A stretch of DNA of 64,000 bases from RBG-16-49-21 sp040768125 (GTDB taxonomy: Bacteria > Spirochaetota > UBA4802 > UBA5550): contig JAXGNG010000006.1 of assembly GCA_040768125.1 (NCBI GenBank), positions 215,827 to 279,826 on the forward strand, given 5' to 3'. Under the pieces are notes generated by a model. That model was not told where the DNA came from and did not search any database. It worked only from the letters and a program-made list of their open reading frames with translations. Positions 1-8,864 of this stretch are shown here, one piece after another. The stretch's first letter is position 1, and every line of letters starts with the position of its first letter. The translations under genes were made by a program, and so were the position numbers.

Positions 1-2
1 TG

Positions 3-815
3 AAGAAAATCCGCCTCCAGCCGGGGAAGAAGATCAACACCCTCTTCATGGGGGAATACCATTCCGCCTTCCGCGGCCAGGGGCTTTCCTTCGATTCGGT
101 GAGGGAGTACCGCTACGGCGACGACGTGCGGAGCATCGACTGGAACGTCTCGGCGCGGATGCGGAATCTCTTCGTCAAGCAGTACGTCGAGGAGCGCGAG
201 CTCTCCGTGGTGCTCATGATCGACATGTCCGGCTCCACGGAATTCGGCGGCGGCGGCCGCCGCAAGCGCGACCTGATCCTCGAGACTTCGGCTCTCTTTC
301 TCAACCTGGTGAGGATGCACAACGACCGCGTGAGCGTCTGCCTCTTCACGGACCGGGTCGAGCGCTATCTTCGGCCCCGGAAGGGAAGGAAGTTCGTGCT
401 CAAGGTCCTCGATGAGATACTGAAATGCGATCCCGGGAGCAGGAGGACCGACCTGTCGGTCGCCATCGACTTCATCAGGCGCGTGCTCAAGAAGCGGAGC
501 GTCATCTTCGTCATTTCAGACTTCCTCGACGCCGGTTCCTTTTCGCTGAAGATGAAGCTCCTGGCAAGGCGCCACGACGTCATCCCGGTCCAGGTCTCCG
601 ACCCCATGGAGAAGGAGGCGCGCTTCTTCGGCCTCACGGAGTTTCTCGACCTCGAGACCGGGAAGTCCTTCCTTTCCGATGCCCTTCCCGGCAAAGGGAA
701 TTTTCCCGTCCTGGCAGAGTTCAACGGCATTGCCCTTTCGACAGACCGGCCCATCGAGGTGCCGATACTCAGGTTTTTCGAGAAACGGAACCGCACCAGG
801 CTCACGAGGTCATGA
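3..815 (+). CDS. DUF58 domain protein (5' end outside window)
   Basis: The reading frame is open from base 3, so the gene starts before the window; 270 residues are visible. The sequence reads into the ATG at 48 with typical DUF58 residues, so that ATG is internal. The hallmark region YRYGDDVRSIDWNVSARM is followed by a von Willebrand-like segment with a DMSGS metal-site motif. DUF58 proteins are cytoplasmic partners of MoxR AAA ATPases and sit at the head of bat clusters; a moxR gene is expected just upstream. The stop at 815 is 4 bases before the next start, so the genes are probably co-transcribed. Family assignment is firm. The molecular role, perhaps as a chaperone or metal-insertion adaptor, is inferred from the family. 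Confidence 0.9.
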   Translation, partial: KKIRLQPGKKINTLFMGEYHSAFRGQGLSFDSVREYRYGDDVRSIDWNVSARMRNLFVKQYVEERELSVVLMIDMSGSTEFGGGGRRKRDLILETSALFLNLVRMHNDRVSVCLFTDRVERYLRPRKGRKFVLKVLDEILKCDPGSRRTDLSVAIDFIRRVLKKRSVIFVISDFLDAGSFSLKMKLLARRHDVIPVQVSDPMEKEARFFGLTEFLDLETGKSFLSDALPGKGNFPVLAEFNGIALSTDRPIEVPILRFFEKRNRTRLTRS

Positions 816-819
816 TCCC

Positions 820-1830
820 ATGAGAGCCGCCCTGCTTTCCCTCCTCCTGTCCATGCCGCTCCTGGCCGCCCCGGGGGCGGAACCCGGGACGCCGGAGATA
901 TCCGCCGAGGTGAGGCCTGCGAAGGCCACCGTGGGGTCACTCATCGAGTACCGCGTCTTCATCACAGGGAAGGGGATTCCCGCCCCCGCCGTGGCGCCGC
1001 CGGAGCGCCGTGAACTTGTTCCCCCCCCGGAGCCGGGAAAGGGGACAAAGCCCGGTACCGCCGGCGACGATGGTGAAAGCGAGGTGGACCCTGCATCCCT
1101 CGTGCCCCTCTACGTGATCCACTCGGTAAAAAAGAACGACCGCTCCGGGAAGGGGATGACCGACATCACCGTGACCGTGCAGATGGCATACTACCGTCCC
1201 GGGACATGGGCGCTCCCGGACATCGAGATAAAGGGGGAGGACGGGGTGCTCCTGGGATACCGTGCCCCCGAGGTTGAAATCATCCCATCCAACAAGGAGG
1301 GGGAGTTCCAGGAGATCGAACCGCCCATGGAACTGGGGGGAAATTACCTCCGCCTGGTGCTCCTGCTTCTGGGGATCGCCCTCCTGGGGGTCCTGGCGTT
1401 CTTCCTCGTGCGCTATCTCAGGCGGAGGATCCGGGAGCGCCGCGCGGCACCCGTGGTCATCCCCCCCATCGAGACCTTCATGAGGGAGATCGGGAAGCTG
1501 CGGGGAGAGGAGCTCATCGAGAGCGGCAGGATCGAGGAGTTCGTCCTCGGCGTATCGATGATCTTCCGCGCCTTTCTCTCCGCGCAGTTCGGCTTCGACG
1601 CGACCGAGATGACGAGCCATGAGATCGAGGGGAAGATCCGCAAGGCCTTCCCGCGGGACCTCCATGCCCGGTGCCACGGCGACATCATGGAAAACCTGAA
1701 CCTCTGGGACCTCTCGAAGTTCGCCGAGTTCACCCCGTCGAAGGAGCGTCTCCGCGGCAGCCTTGATAAAACGGTCGAGATCGCCAGGATCCTGTCCGGG
1801 GAGGAGGACCATGGCCTACCTGGAGTTTAA
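820..1830 (+). CDS. Exported single-TM protein of the bat cluster
   Basis: A protein of 336 residues, starting at the ATG at 820, right after the DUF58 stop; longer frames reaching back to 679 would overlap DUF58. It has an N-terminal signal peptide (residues 1-20), an exported beta-rich domain resembling the N-terminal part of BatD, one TM helix at about 177-200 followed by an Arg-rich stop-transfer, and a helical cytoplasmic tail. In bat clusters of other phyla a protein of this layout lies between DUF58 and BatA. Its end overlaps the batA start by 20 bp, which suggests translational coupling. No enzyme motif is seen. The role as a membrane partner of the VWA proteins is inferred from context. 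Confidence 0.7.
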   Translation: MRAALLSLLLSMPLLAAPGAEPGTPEISAEVRPAKATVGSLIEYRVFITGKGIPAPAVAPPERRELVPPPEPGKGTKPGTAGDDGESEVDPASLVPLYVIHSVKKNDRSGKGMTDITVTVQMAYYRPGTWALPDIEIKGEDGVLLGYRAPEVEIIPSNKEGEFQEIEPPMELGGNYLRLVLLLLGIALLGVLAFFLVRYLRRRIRERRAAPVVIPPIETFMREIGKLRGEELIESGRIEEFVLGVSMIFRAFLSAQFGFDATEMTSHEIEGKIRKAFPRDLHARCHGDIMENLNLWDLSKFAEFTPSKERLRGSLDKTVEIARILSGEEDHGLPGV

Positions 1831-2806
1831 AAATCCACTTCTCCTTCTCCTCCTGGTCCCCTGGGCGGCGGCCCTCTTCTGGTTCCTCTGGGGGAGGCTC
1901 TACGCCCGGGAGGCGGCGGTGGCCATATCCTCCGAGAGCGTGGTACGGGCCAGGCCGACGATCAGGGCGCGCACCTACCGGTTCCTCCCGGCCCTTCGCT
2001 TCGCGGCGATGCTTCTCCTCATCGTGGCCCTGGCCCGGCCGGGAAAGGGGATCAGCTACTCGAGCGTGAAAAACCTTGGGATCGACATCATGGTCGCCAT
2101 GGACGTCTCCCTCTCCATGCTCGCCGAGGACTTTCAGCCGAAGAACCGCCTCGTGGTTTCGCGGGAGGTGATCAAGGATTTTATCGCGCGCCGCGGCGCC
2201 GACCGGATCGGCATGGTGATCTTCGCCGGGGAGGCCTACCTCCAGTGCCCCCTGACCCTGGAGCACCGGATGATCACGGACATCGTGGACGAGGTCGATT
2301 TCGACTCCGTGCACGTCGACGGCACGGCCATCGGCGACGCCATCGCCCTGGCCTCGGCGAGGATGATGGAGCGCACCTCCCGGGGAAGGGTTATACTCCT
2401 GGTGACGGACGGCATGAACAACCGGGGCAGCATCGACCCGGAAACCGCGGCGCGGGCCGCGGCGGAGCTCGGGATAAAGATATACGCCGTGGGGATCGGG
2501 AAAAAGGGCGAACCGGTCCCCTATCCCACGGGGATACCCATGGTGACGCGGCAGGTCGTGATCGACATCGACGACGAGATGCTCACGAAGGTGGCGGAGC
2601 TCACCGGGGGGAAGTACTACCAGGCCACGTCGAGCGGCGTCTTCTGGAAGTACATGAAGGAGATCGACCGCCTCGAGAAAACCAACGTGGAGATCCGGCG
2701 CTACCACGAGTTCTACGACCGTTTTCACTGGCTCCTCTACGCGGCCATGGCATGCTTCTTCGCCGAGGTGCTGCTCAGGTCGGTGGTGTACAGGAAGGTG
2801 CCCTGA
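1811..2806 (+). CDS. batA: BatA, VWA-domain membrane protein
   Basis: A protein of 331 residues. The start at 1811 gives MAYLEFKNP, the usual BatA beginning, whereas the frame can be read back to 1763. Two TM helices (about 8-28 and 58-75) precede a von Willebrand factor A domain with the MIDAS motif DVSLS at 98-102. A last TM helix lies near residues 305-325. This is the standard BatA/BatB topology, with the VWA domain between TM segments. Bat proteins were named for Bacteroides aerotolerance; in Leptospira they have been linked to oxidative stress, though the mechanism is unsettled. It lies between the BatD-like protein and batB, all in one orientation. Confidence 0.9.
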   Translation: MAYLEFKNPLLLLLLVPWAAALFWFLWGRLYAREAAVAISSESVVRARPTIRARTYRFLPALRFAAMLLLIVALARPGKGISYSSVKNLGIDIMVAMDVSLSMLAEDFQPKNRLVVSREVIKDFIARRGADRIGMVIFAGEAYLQCPLTLEHRMITDIVDEVDFDSVHVDGTAIGDAIALASARMMERTSRGRVILLVTDGMNNRGSIDPETAARAAAELGIKIYAVGIGKKGEPVPYPTGIPMVTRQVVIDIDDEMLTKVAELTGGKYYQATSSGVFWKYMKEIDRLEKTNVEIRRYHEFYDRFHWLLYAAMACFFAEVLLRSVVYRKVP

Positions 2807-2861
2807 TGACGCGGCGCCATGCATGCAGCGCGCCCCCTTCGCGGGGCGCCGGGGGAAAGTG

Positions 2862-3947
2862 ATGATCCAGTTCGGCAATTATCAGTATCTGGCGTACATT
2901 GCCACGGTGTCGGCGGTGACGCTCCTGGCATATCTTCTCTTTCTCCTCTGGAAGCGCCGCGCCGTGGCGATGCTCACCCGGGGCATCGGGGGAAGAAGCC
3001 TGGTGCGGGGTTCCCGCGCCGCGGCGGCGGCGAAGCATGTCCTGACGGTCCTGTGCATCATCATGTTCGCCGTGACGGCCCTCCGCCCGCGGTGGGGGGA
3101 GATAACGCGGGAGGCCCACAACGAGGGGTCCGACGTGCTGGTGGCCCTGGACGTGAGCCCCAGCATGCTGGCCCGCGACGTGGGGACGAGCAGGCTCTCC
3201 CGCGCCAAGGACGCGGTACGATGGATCGTCGAGTCTCTCCACGGGGACCGGGTGGGCCTGATCCTGTTCTCCGGAGACGCCTTTCTCCAGTGCCCCCTCA
3301 CCAACGATTACGGGGCCTTCATGATGTTCCTCGACGCCGCCTCGCCGGATTCAATACGCCTCAGGGGGACCGATATCGGCGGGGCCCTCAGGGAGGCCCA
3401 CCGCGTTTTCACGGAGAAGCGGCTCACCTCGCGGATCCTTGTTCTTATCACCGACGGCGAGGACCACGAGGGGACCGCCGAGGAGGCGGCGCGCCTCTTC
3501 AACGAGATGGACGTCGCCGTCTACACCGTGGGCGTCGGCCGTTCCGGGGGAGAGGTGATACCCCTGGAGGGCGAGGAAGAGGGGGCCGGGGGGTACCAGC
3601 GCGACCGCGAGGGGAAGATGGTGAGGACCGCCCGGGACGCCTCGTTCCTGAAGCGGATCGCCGCCCGGACCCGGGGGAGTTACATCGACATCTCCGAAGG
3701 CTTCTCCGGCCTCCGCTTCATCATGGAGATCATCGGCGACCAGGAAAAGAACCGGTACGGGAGCCGCATCGTCCGGGAACCCCGGGAGCGGTACCAGGTC
3801 TTCACCCTTGTCCTGCTCCTGCTCCTTGCCCTTGAAGTGATGATTCCCGAGCGGGGAAGCGCCCCGGCTCCGGGAAGAACGCGCGCCGGGGGGGATATGA
3901 TGGTTGACAATTCGCGCCCCCGGTGGAGACTCGCACGAAAGAAGTGA
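2862..3947 (+). CDS. batB: BatB, VWA-domain membrane protein
   Basis: A protein of 361 residues. The ATG at 2862 follows a purine-rich GGGGGAAAG ribosome site; upstream in-frame codons add only a low-complexity leader. Two TM helices (about 10-29 and 60-75) come before a VWA domain with MIDAS motif DVSPS at 97-101. A C-terminal TM helix follows (segment TLVLLLLLALEVMI). It is a paralogue of BatA, with the two probably forming a membrane pair. A pI-shifting loop rich in Glu and Gly (around residues 230-245) is typical of BatB. It is transcribed with batA (55-bp gap) and batC. Confidence 0.9.
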   Translation: MIQFGNYQYLAYIATVSAVTLLAYLLFLLWKRRAVAMLTRGIGGRSLVRGSRAAAAAKHVLTVLCIIMFAVTALRPRWGEITREAHNEGSDVLVALDVSPSMLARDVGTSRLSRAKDAVRWIVESLHGDRVGLILFSGDAFLQCPLTNDYGAFMMFLDAASPDSIRLRGTDIGGALREAHRVFTEKRLTSRILVLITDGEDHEGTAEEAARLFNEMDVAVYTVGVGRSGGEVIPLEGEEEGAGGYQRDREGKMVRTARDASFLKRIAARTRGSYIDISEGFSGLRFIMEIIGDQEKNRYGSRIVREPRERYQVFTLVLLLLLALEVMIPERGSAPAPGRTRAGGDMMVDNSRPRWRLARKK

Positions 3948-4090
3948 AGGGGGGCGTGGCTGCCCACGGGGCGGACGCCTCCCATGGTAACTTTTCCGGG
4001 GCGGCCCGGTCTAATTCCCGTGACGGAACGATGCAGAGCCCGGGCCTTTATTGCCGCCCGGCGCCATACCGAAGGAGAACGTTTCCTGTC

Positions 4091-4807
4091 GTGTCAATCC
4101 CGCGATCCAGAGGCATACCATTCATCGTCATCCTCGCGTTCATTTCCGCCGCGTGGCTCGACCCGTATCGCGACGCCGTCTCGAGCGGCAACAGGGAATT
4201 CCAGGAGAAGAAGTATAACGGGGCGAAGCGGTATTACCGGAAGGCCGAGCGCTACGCACCCGGCCAGGAATACAGGAAGAAGCTCTCATTCAACCAGGGC
4301 GACGCCGAGTACATGCTGGAGGATTACGAGAGTGCCGTTGCAGACTTCCGGCGCGCCCTCCAGTCCGAGGACCGGGATGTCCAGAAGAAGGCCCTCTTCA
4401 ATATCGGGAACGCCCGGGTGAAGGAGGGCAACTACCGCGAGGCCGTGGAGGCCTACGTCAACGCCCTGAAGATCGATCCCGAGTACCTGCCGGCGAAAAA
4501 GAACCTCGAGCACCTTCTCAAGAAAAAGGAGAATCAAAACCAGGACGATAAAAACGACGGGAAGGACGGAAACCGGGGGCAACAGGGGCAGAAGAAGGAA
4601 AAGAAAGACCAGAAGAAGGACGCGGATAAAAAGGGCGGGAAGGGAGAGACGAACGATCCCGGTGCCGGCAGGAAGGACAGGCCCCCCGGGGGGCAGGGGA
4701 TGAACCCGGAGCAGATCAGAAACATTCTCCGCTCCATGGAGAAGAGCCCGGTGAGGCGACAGAAGGGCGGCAGCGATGAGAGGAGGAGCCTTGAAAAGAG
4801 CTGGTAG
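4091..4807 (+). CDS. batC: BatC, TPR protein with Lys-rich tail
   Basis: About 238 residues if the GTG at 4091 is used, 13 bases after AAGGAG; an ATG at 4031 and the frame back to 3923 are alternatives. The GTG start gives a short basic N-terminus and a hydrophobic stretch (IPFIVILAFISAAWL), i.e. a signal peptide or anchor. Residues about 20-130 hold tetratricopeptide repeats, including FNIGNARVKEGNYREAVEAY. The C-terminal third is very rich in Lys, Gln, Asp and Gly, as in other BatC/BatE proteins. TPRs suggest a scaffold in the periplasm for the Bat complex. The start codon is the uncertain part; the family call is good. Confidence 0.8.
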   Translation: MSIPRSRGIPFIVILAFISAAWLDPYRDAVSSGNREFQEKKYNGAKRYYRKAERYAPGQEYRKKLSFNQGDAEYMLEDYESAVADFRRALQSEDRDVQKKALFNIGNARVKEGNYREAVEAYVNALKIDPEYLPAKKNLEHLLKKKENQNQDDKNDGKDGNRGQQGQKKEKKDQKKDADKKGGKGETNDPGAGRKDRPPGGQGMNPEQIRNILRSMEKSPVRRQKGGSDERRSLEKSW

Positions 4808-6416
4808 CGTCATTGTATGCGCCCTGGTGGCGCTCCTGCCCCTCGCCCTCTCCGCGGCGTCGGACCTGGAAACCGCCATCGATGATCCCTCCATCGAGTT
4901 AGGCGATTCAACGACACTGCGCGTCAGGATTCCCGGCGATGCCGACAGCGTGAAGCCCGTGAAGTACCCCTCCGTGCCGGGGCTCAGGATCGAGTACGCG
5001 GGGATGCAGCGCAGCTTCCAGTACGTGAACGGCAAGACCTGGTCGGGGGTCGAGCTTCTTTTCGCCGTGACGGGGATGCGTAAAGGCTCCTACCGGATTC
5101 CCCCGTTTATCTTCCGTCGCGGCGGGGAGACCCTGCAGTCGGACGGCGTGTCCCTTGCCGTCGTCGCGGGGGGCGGCGACGGCGCCGTTTCCTCCGTTGA
5201 TCTTCGAACGGCAGTGCGGCTTTCCGCCGACGCCGCCTACGTCGGCGAGCCCGTCATCATGCGCTATTATCTTCTTTCCTCGGGGCTCCGCGCCGCCGTG
5301 CGGCAGATAAACGAGCATCCCGACACGCGGGGCTTCGCCATCAGGCAGATCGACGAGTCGCCCGGGTCGGTTTCGCTGGAAGGCGACCTCCAGGCCTCCC
5401 ATGTCGTTTCCTTCGCCCTCATCCCCGCGGGACCGGGTTCTTACCGCGTCGGGGGCGGCTCCGCCACTGTTTCCGTCGAGGCACCGTCCCGCCGCGACGC
5501 CGAGGGGTTCTTCGGCCTTTCATTTCCCGGCTTCACGACCTCGCGGCTCATCGAGTTCGATACCCGGCCCCTCGCCATCAGGCCCCTCCCCGAGGGGGGG
5601 CGTCCCGAGGGTTTCCGGGGCGACGTCGGTTCCTTCACACTCCGCGCTGAGTTCAGCGACGACCAGGTCCGCGTCTTTGACGAGAAAAAGGTCACGGTGA
5701 CCGTAGCGGGAAGGGGCAACCTCCTGACCATGACCCGCCCTGAATTCGAGAGGGAAGTGCCGGGCCTCAAGGTCATCGCCGAGGAGGGAGAAGTCTCCAC
5801 GGCCATCGAGGGCGGGGCCCTGAAGGGGACAAGGAAATTCACCTACACCCTGATACCCGAGAAGGCCGGGGAGATGCGCCCCGGCCGGGTGAGACTCGCC
5901 TTCTTCGATCCCGCCGGAAAAACCTACCGGGTCGCAGAATCGAAGGAGATAGCCTTCACCGCGAAGGGAGATGCAGCTGCCCGCGGGGGGCGTTTCGACA
6001 ACGAGGGCGAAGAGCGCGTGAGCTTGAATTTCCTTTACCCGGCCCTTATCATCCTTGTCGTGGCCGCCGCGGCGGTTTTCGTGGTGGTGTGGGAGCGGAA
6101 ACGCTACCGCCTGGCCGCGGGGGAGGGTGATTCCATGAAGGGGGCTGCGGTGGAGAAGAAAACCGATGAGCCGGACCATCTCGCGGCGGCGGGACGCTGC
6201 GTCCTGGGGCGCGACGGCGCCGGTTTTCTCCGCGCCGCGGAAAAATCCCTGGGCCAGATACGGCGCGAATACGGGGGACACGTTCCAGGGGACGTGGAGA
6301 AGTCCCTTGGCAGGATCAGGGATGAGATATATGCCTGCCGCTTCGGGGGCGGGAGCCTTTCACCCGAGGAGATGCGCCGGCTCCATGAGGAGCTCACGGC
6401 CCTCAGGCGCTCCTGA
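4776..6416 (+). CDS. batD: BatD, oxygen-tolerance exported protein
   Basis: A protein of 546 residues whose start overlaps the end of batC by 32 bp. An in-frame TTG at 4791 directly after AGGAGGAG is an alternative start that would give MKRAGSVIVCALVALLPLAL, a cleaner signal peptide. The large exported region (about 25-415) consists of beta-sandwich repeats of the BatD family, which often include IELGDSTTLRVRI-type openings as here. One TM helix at about 418-438 is followed by a 108-residue cytoplasmic helical tail. BatD closes the cluster; it ends 11 bp from the convergent mazG gene. Family assignment is strong, molecular role unknown. Confidence 0.85.
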   Translation: MRGGALKRAGSVIVCALVALLPLALSAASDLETAIDDPSIELGDSTTLRVRIPGDADSVKPVKYPSVPGLRIEYAGMQRSFQYVNGKTWSGVELLFAVTGMRKGSYRIPPFIFRRGGETLQSDGVSLAVVAGGGDGAVSSVDLRTAVRLSADAAYVGEPVIMRYYLLSSGLRAAVRQINEHPDTRGFAIRQIDESPGSVSLEGDLQASHVVSFALIPAGPGSYRVGGGSATVSVEAPSRRDAEGFFGLSFPGFTTSRLIEFDTRPLAIRPLPEGGRPEGFRGDVGSFTLRAEFSDDQVRVFDEKKVTVTVAGRGNLLTMTRPEFEREVPGLKVIAEEGEVSTAIEGGALKGTRKFTYTLIPEKAGEMRPGRVRLAFFDPAGKTYRVAESKEIAFTAKGDAAARGGRFDNEGEERVSLNFLYPALIILVVAAAAVFVVVWERKRYRLAAGEGDSMKGAAVEKKTDEPDHLAAAGRCVLGRDGAGFLRAAEKSLGQIRREYGGHVPGDVEKSLGRIRDEIYACRFGGGSLSPEEMRRLHEELTALRRS

Positions 6417-6427
6417 TCGTTTTCCGG

Positions 6428-7210
6428 TTACGCGTCACCCTTGGCCTCCTGCCAGAGGCGCTCCATCTCGTCGATCGTCATCTCCCTGAGGCTTCTTCCC
6501 TGCTCCCGGGCGCGCCGCTCCACATGCATGAAGCGCTTCCCGAATTTTTCCACGGTTCCTCGGAGGGCCTCTTCAGGGTTCACCTCGATGAAGCGAAGGA
6601 GATTGACGATGCTGAAGAGGACATCGCCCGCCTCCTCCTCGATCCTTCCCCTGTCCGACGAGGCGAGCGCCTCCTTGAACTCGGCGACCTCCTCGTCGAG
6701 CTTGGCAGCGGCGTCATCGATACGCTCCCAGTCAAAGCCGACCCGGGACACCCTCTGCTGCATGCGGTAGGCCCTGAGAAGGGCGGGAAGTCCGGCGGGA
6801 AGCCCCTCGAGAATCGAGACGCGGTGTGGCTTTTCCTTCTTTTTAAGCTCTTCCCACCTTTCCAGGACTTCGCCGGCGTTCTCCGCGCGCTCGTCGCCGA
6901 AGACGTGGGGATGACGGTGGATTATTTTCCCGATGATCGTTTCGGCCACGTCGTCCATGGAGAACCGCCCCTCCTCGCGCGCGATCTGGGCGTGGAGATA
7001 GACCTGGAGAAGGAGGTCGCCGAGCTCCTCCTTCAGGCTTTCGGGATCGCCGCTCTCGATGGCGTCGAGGAGCTCGTAGGCCTCCTCGATGAGGTGCGGG
7101 CGGAGGGACCGGTGCGTCTGCTTCCGGTCCCAGGGGCAGCCGTTTTCAGCCCTGAGGGCCGCGATGATCTCCTCGAAACGGTAGAGGGGGGGCTTTTCTT
7201 TTGTATCCAT
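6428..7210 (-). CDS. mazG: Nucleoside triphosphate pyrophosphohydrolase MazG
   Basis: A protein of 260 residues that hydrolyses (d)NTPs to NMP and pyrophosphate, clearing non-canonical nucleotides. It is all-alpha, with two tandem MazG domains as in the long E. coli type. The first contains ENGCPWDRKQTHRSL and the metal-binding EEAYELLDAI/EELGDLLLQV pair (the EExxE...ExxD pattern). The second contains a similar pair, EEVAEFKEAL/EEEAGDVLFSIVNL. The start at 7210 matches the family length; the frame can be read upstream to 7261 but those residues do not look conserved. It stands alone on this strand, convergent with batD. Confidence 0.93.
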   Translation of the reverse strand: MDTKEKPPLYRFEEIIAALRAENGCPWDRKQTHRSLRPHLIEEAYELLDAIESGDPESLKEELGDLLLQVYLHAQIAREEGRFSMDDVAETIIGKIIHRHPHVFGDERAENAGEVLERWEELKKKEKPHRVSILEGLPAGLPALLRAYRMQQRVSRVGFDWERIDDAAAKLDEEVAEFKEALASSDRGRIEEEAGDVLFSIVNLLRFIEVNPEEALRGTVEKFGKRFMHVERRAREQGRSLREMTIDEMERLWQEAKGDA

Positions 7211-7329
7211 GGCATCATGTCGCTTCAGGTAATCAGGGCGTGGTGTGCGCCCTCGCCGCATTAACCGGGCCTTTCCCCCGTTGCGTCAATTCATTTTCGC
7301 CGATGACCCGATGCGTCAGGGGCAAAAGA

Positions 7330-7470
7330 GGGTGTGCCACGGAGGCGCGGAGACACGGAGCTTTGAGTCATTCTAAAAAATATGATGTATGTATTCGTGA
7401 TGTGTCTCCTTGGGCCCAGGTAGACATCCGGGATGCCCTCTGGGCCTCTGTGTCTTCTTGGCGAATGGTG
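7330..7470. repeat. Degenerate 'CACGGAGGCGCGGAGACACGG' type intergenic repeat
   Basis: Within the 388-bp gap between mazG and the next rightward gene, 7338-7358 reads as a GA-rich segment of the kind CACGGAGGCGCGGAGACACGG. About 80 bp later, 7440-7460 carries a CT-rich segment (GGGCCTCTGTGTCTTCTTGG) that is an imperfect inverted copy. Such paired segments are found between genes in many environmental bacteria. This copy looks decayed. No open frame in it looks coding. Confidence 0.45.
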
Positions 7471-7512
7471 CAGACACTTTTCTTCCTCGATGCCGCCGGA
7501 TTGAGTAAAATC

Positions 7513-7541
7513 TTGACAGCGTGGCAAGCTTTGTCTAAGGT
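7513..7541 (+). promoter_or_regulatory. Candidate sigma-70 promoter
   Basis: TTGACA at 7513-7518, a 17-bp spacer, and TAAGGT at 7536-7541, located 57 bp before the start of the small gene at 7599. The -35 is a perfect match and the -10 keeps the first two bases and the final T. It would drive the small gene and the downstream ABC ATPase. Confidence 0.45.
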
Positions 7542-7598
7542 TACTCACGGCGGATCGCGCGCCGCGGGAGAGAAGTGCGCGCGAAGCGGGAGACGACA

Positions 7599-7880
7599 AT
7601 GCAGAGGGAAATATCCTACGACGCCCTGGAATCGTTTATCGCGGGGCTGCGCGATTCCGGCATAGAAAAGATCGCCTTCGGCGAAACGAGCGAGAAGCGC
7701 CCGGAGCAGGTCGAACCGGGAATGCTCAGGCTGGTCGACATCGAGCGCGTGGAGCTCGTGGCGTACCGTGATTCCGTCATCCATAAATGCGTGCTGAACG
7801 ATGTCGACCGCGACGGGCTGTTCCGGCGCCTCACGGGGGAGGGATTCGACGTGACCAGGCGCAGCAGGAATATCACCTGA
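7599..7880 (+). CDS. Small protein of unknown function
   Basis: A protein of 93 residues starting at an ATG 7 bases after GGGAG. An in-frame ATG at 7575 would add eight basic residues. It has no signal peptide or TM helix; it appears to be a compact alpha/beta protein (DALESFIAGLRDSGIEKIAFGE ... DRDGLFRRLTGEGFDVTRR read as helices and strands). It lies 6 bp upstream of the OppD-type ATPase, so it is probably co-translated with it. I do not recognise the family. A regulatory or accessory role for the ATPase is only a guess from position. Confidence 0.65.
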   Translation: MQREISYDALESFIAGLRDSGIEKIAFGETSEKRPEQVEPGMLRLVDIERVELVAYRDSVIHKCVLNDVDRDGLFRRLTGEGFDVTRRSRNIT

Positions 7881-7886
7881 GGGACC

Positions 7887-8852
7887 ATGGCGGCGATACT
7901 TGAAGTCACCGGCCTGAGCGTGCGGTTCCCCCATTCATCCGGGGACGTCCTGGCCGTGAGGGACCTCTCCTTCACCCTGGAGAGCGGGCGCACCATCGCC
8001 TTTGCCGGCGAATCGGGGTGCGGGAAATCGGTCACGGCCTTCTCGATACTCCGCCTGGTGCCTCCCCCTGGGGCGATCGATTCGGGCCGCATACTCTACC
8101 GGGGCCGCGACATCCTCGCCATGACCGAGGATGAGGTGCGGAAGATCCGCGGCAAAGAGATCGCCATGATCTTCCAGGAGCCGATGACCTCCCTTAATCC
8201 CGTGTTCACAATCGGCTACCAGATCGGCGAGAGCCTGGAGCTTCACCTCGGCATGGGAAGGGCGGAGGCGGATGAGTACGCGGCGGAGCTCCTGAACAGC
8301 GTGGGCATTCCCGATCCTTCCCGGCGCCTTGGCTCCTATCCCCACGAGCTTTCGGGGGGCATGCGGCAGCGGGCGATGATCGCCATGGCCCTCTCCACGT
8401 CGCCGTCGATCCTGATAGCCGACGAACCCACCACGGCCCTGGACGTGACGATCCAGGCGCAGATACTCGATCTTCTCCTGAAGATCCAGGAGGAGCGGGA
8501 GATGTCGCTCATCCTGATCACCCATGACCTGGGCGTGGCGGCATCCATCGCGGACGAGATCGCCATCATGTACGCCGGGGAGATCGTCGAGGAGGGTGCG
8601 ACCGCGGAAGTCTTCGGCGCGCCGGGGCATCCCTACACGCGGGGGCTCATGAGCGCAATTCCCCGGATCGGGGAAAAGGCCGAGAAGCTGCGGACAATAC
8701 CCGGCATGGTGCCGGAGATGAAAGGCGTGCCCGGGGGGTGCGTGTTCCATCCCCGCTGCAACATGGGGATCGAGGAGTGCACGCGTGGTCCCGTGGCCCT
8801 GCGCGTCGATCCACAGGGGAGGGCGGTCCGGTGCATTCGTTACGGCGGGTGA
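7887..8852 (+). CDS. Oligopeptide/dipeptide ABC transporter ATPase (DppD/OppD type)
   Basis: A protein of 321 residues, an ATP-binding subunit of the peptide/nickel importer family. It shows Walker A GESGCGKS (about residues 41-48), Q-loop MIFQEPMTSLNP, signature LSGGMRQR, Walker B ILIADEPTTALD and the switch His in LITHDLGV. The C-terminal oligo_HPY extension (GCVFHPRCNMGIEECTRG) has the Cys pattern common in DppD/OppD. These ATPases normally sit with two permeases, a second ATPase and a binding protein. None is present in the window, so this is an orphan. The start follows a GAGGGACC site. Substrate cannot be read from the sequence. Confidence 0.92.
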   Translation: MAAILEVTGLSVRFPHSSGDVLAVRDLSFTLESGRTIAFAGESGCGKSVTAFSILRLVPPPGAIDSGRILYRGRDILAMTEDEVRKIRGKEIAMIFQEPMTSLNPVFTIGYQIGESLELHLGMGRAEADEYAAELLNSVGIPDPSRRLGSYPHELSGGMRQRAMIAMALSTSPSILIADEPTTALDVTIQAQILDLLLKIQEEREMSLILITHDLGVAASIADEIAIMYAGEIVEEGATAEVFGAPGHPYTRGLMSAIPRIGEKAEKLRTIPGMVPEMKGVPGGCVFHPRCNMGIEECTRGPVALRVDPQGRAVRCIRYGG

Positions 8853-8864
8853 AGGGGGCGCGGG

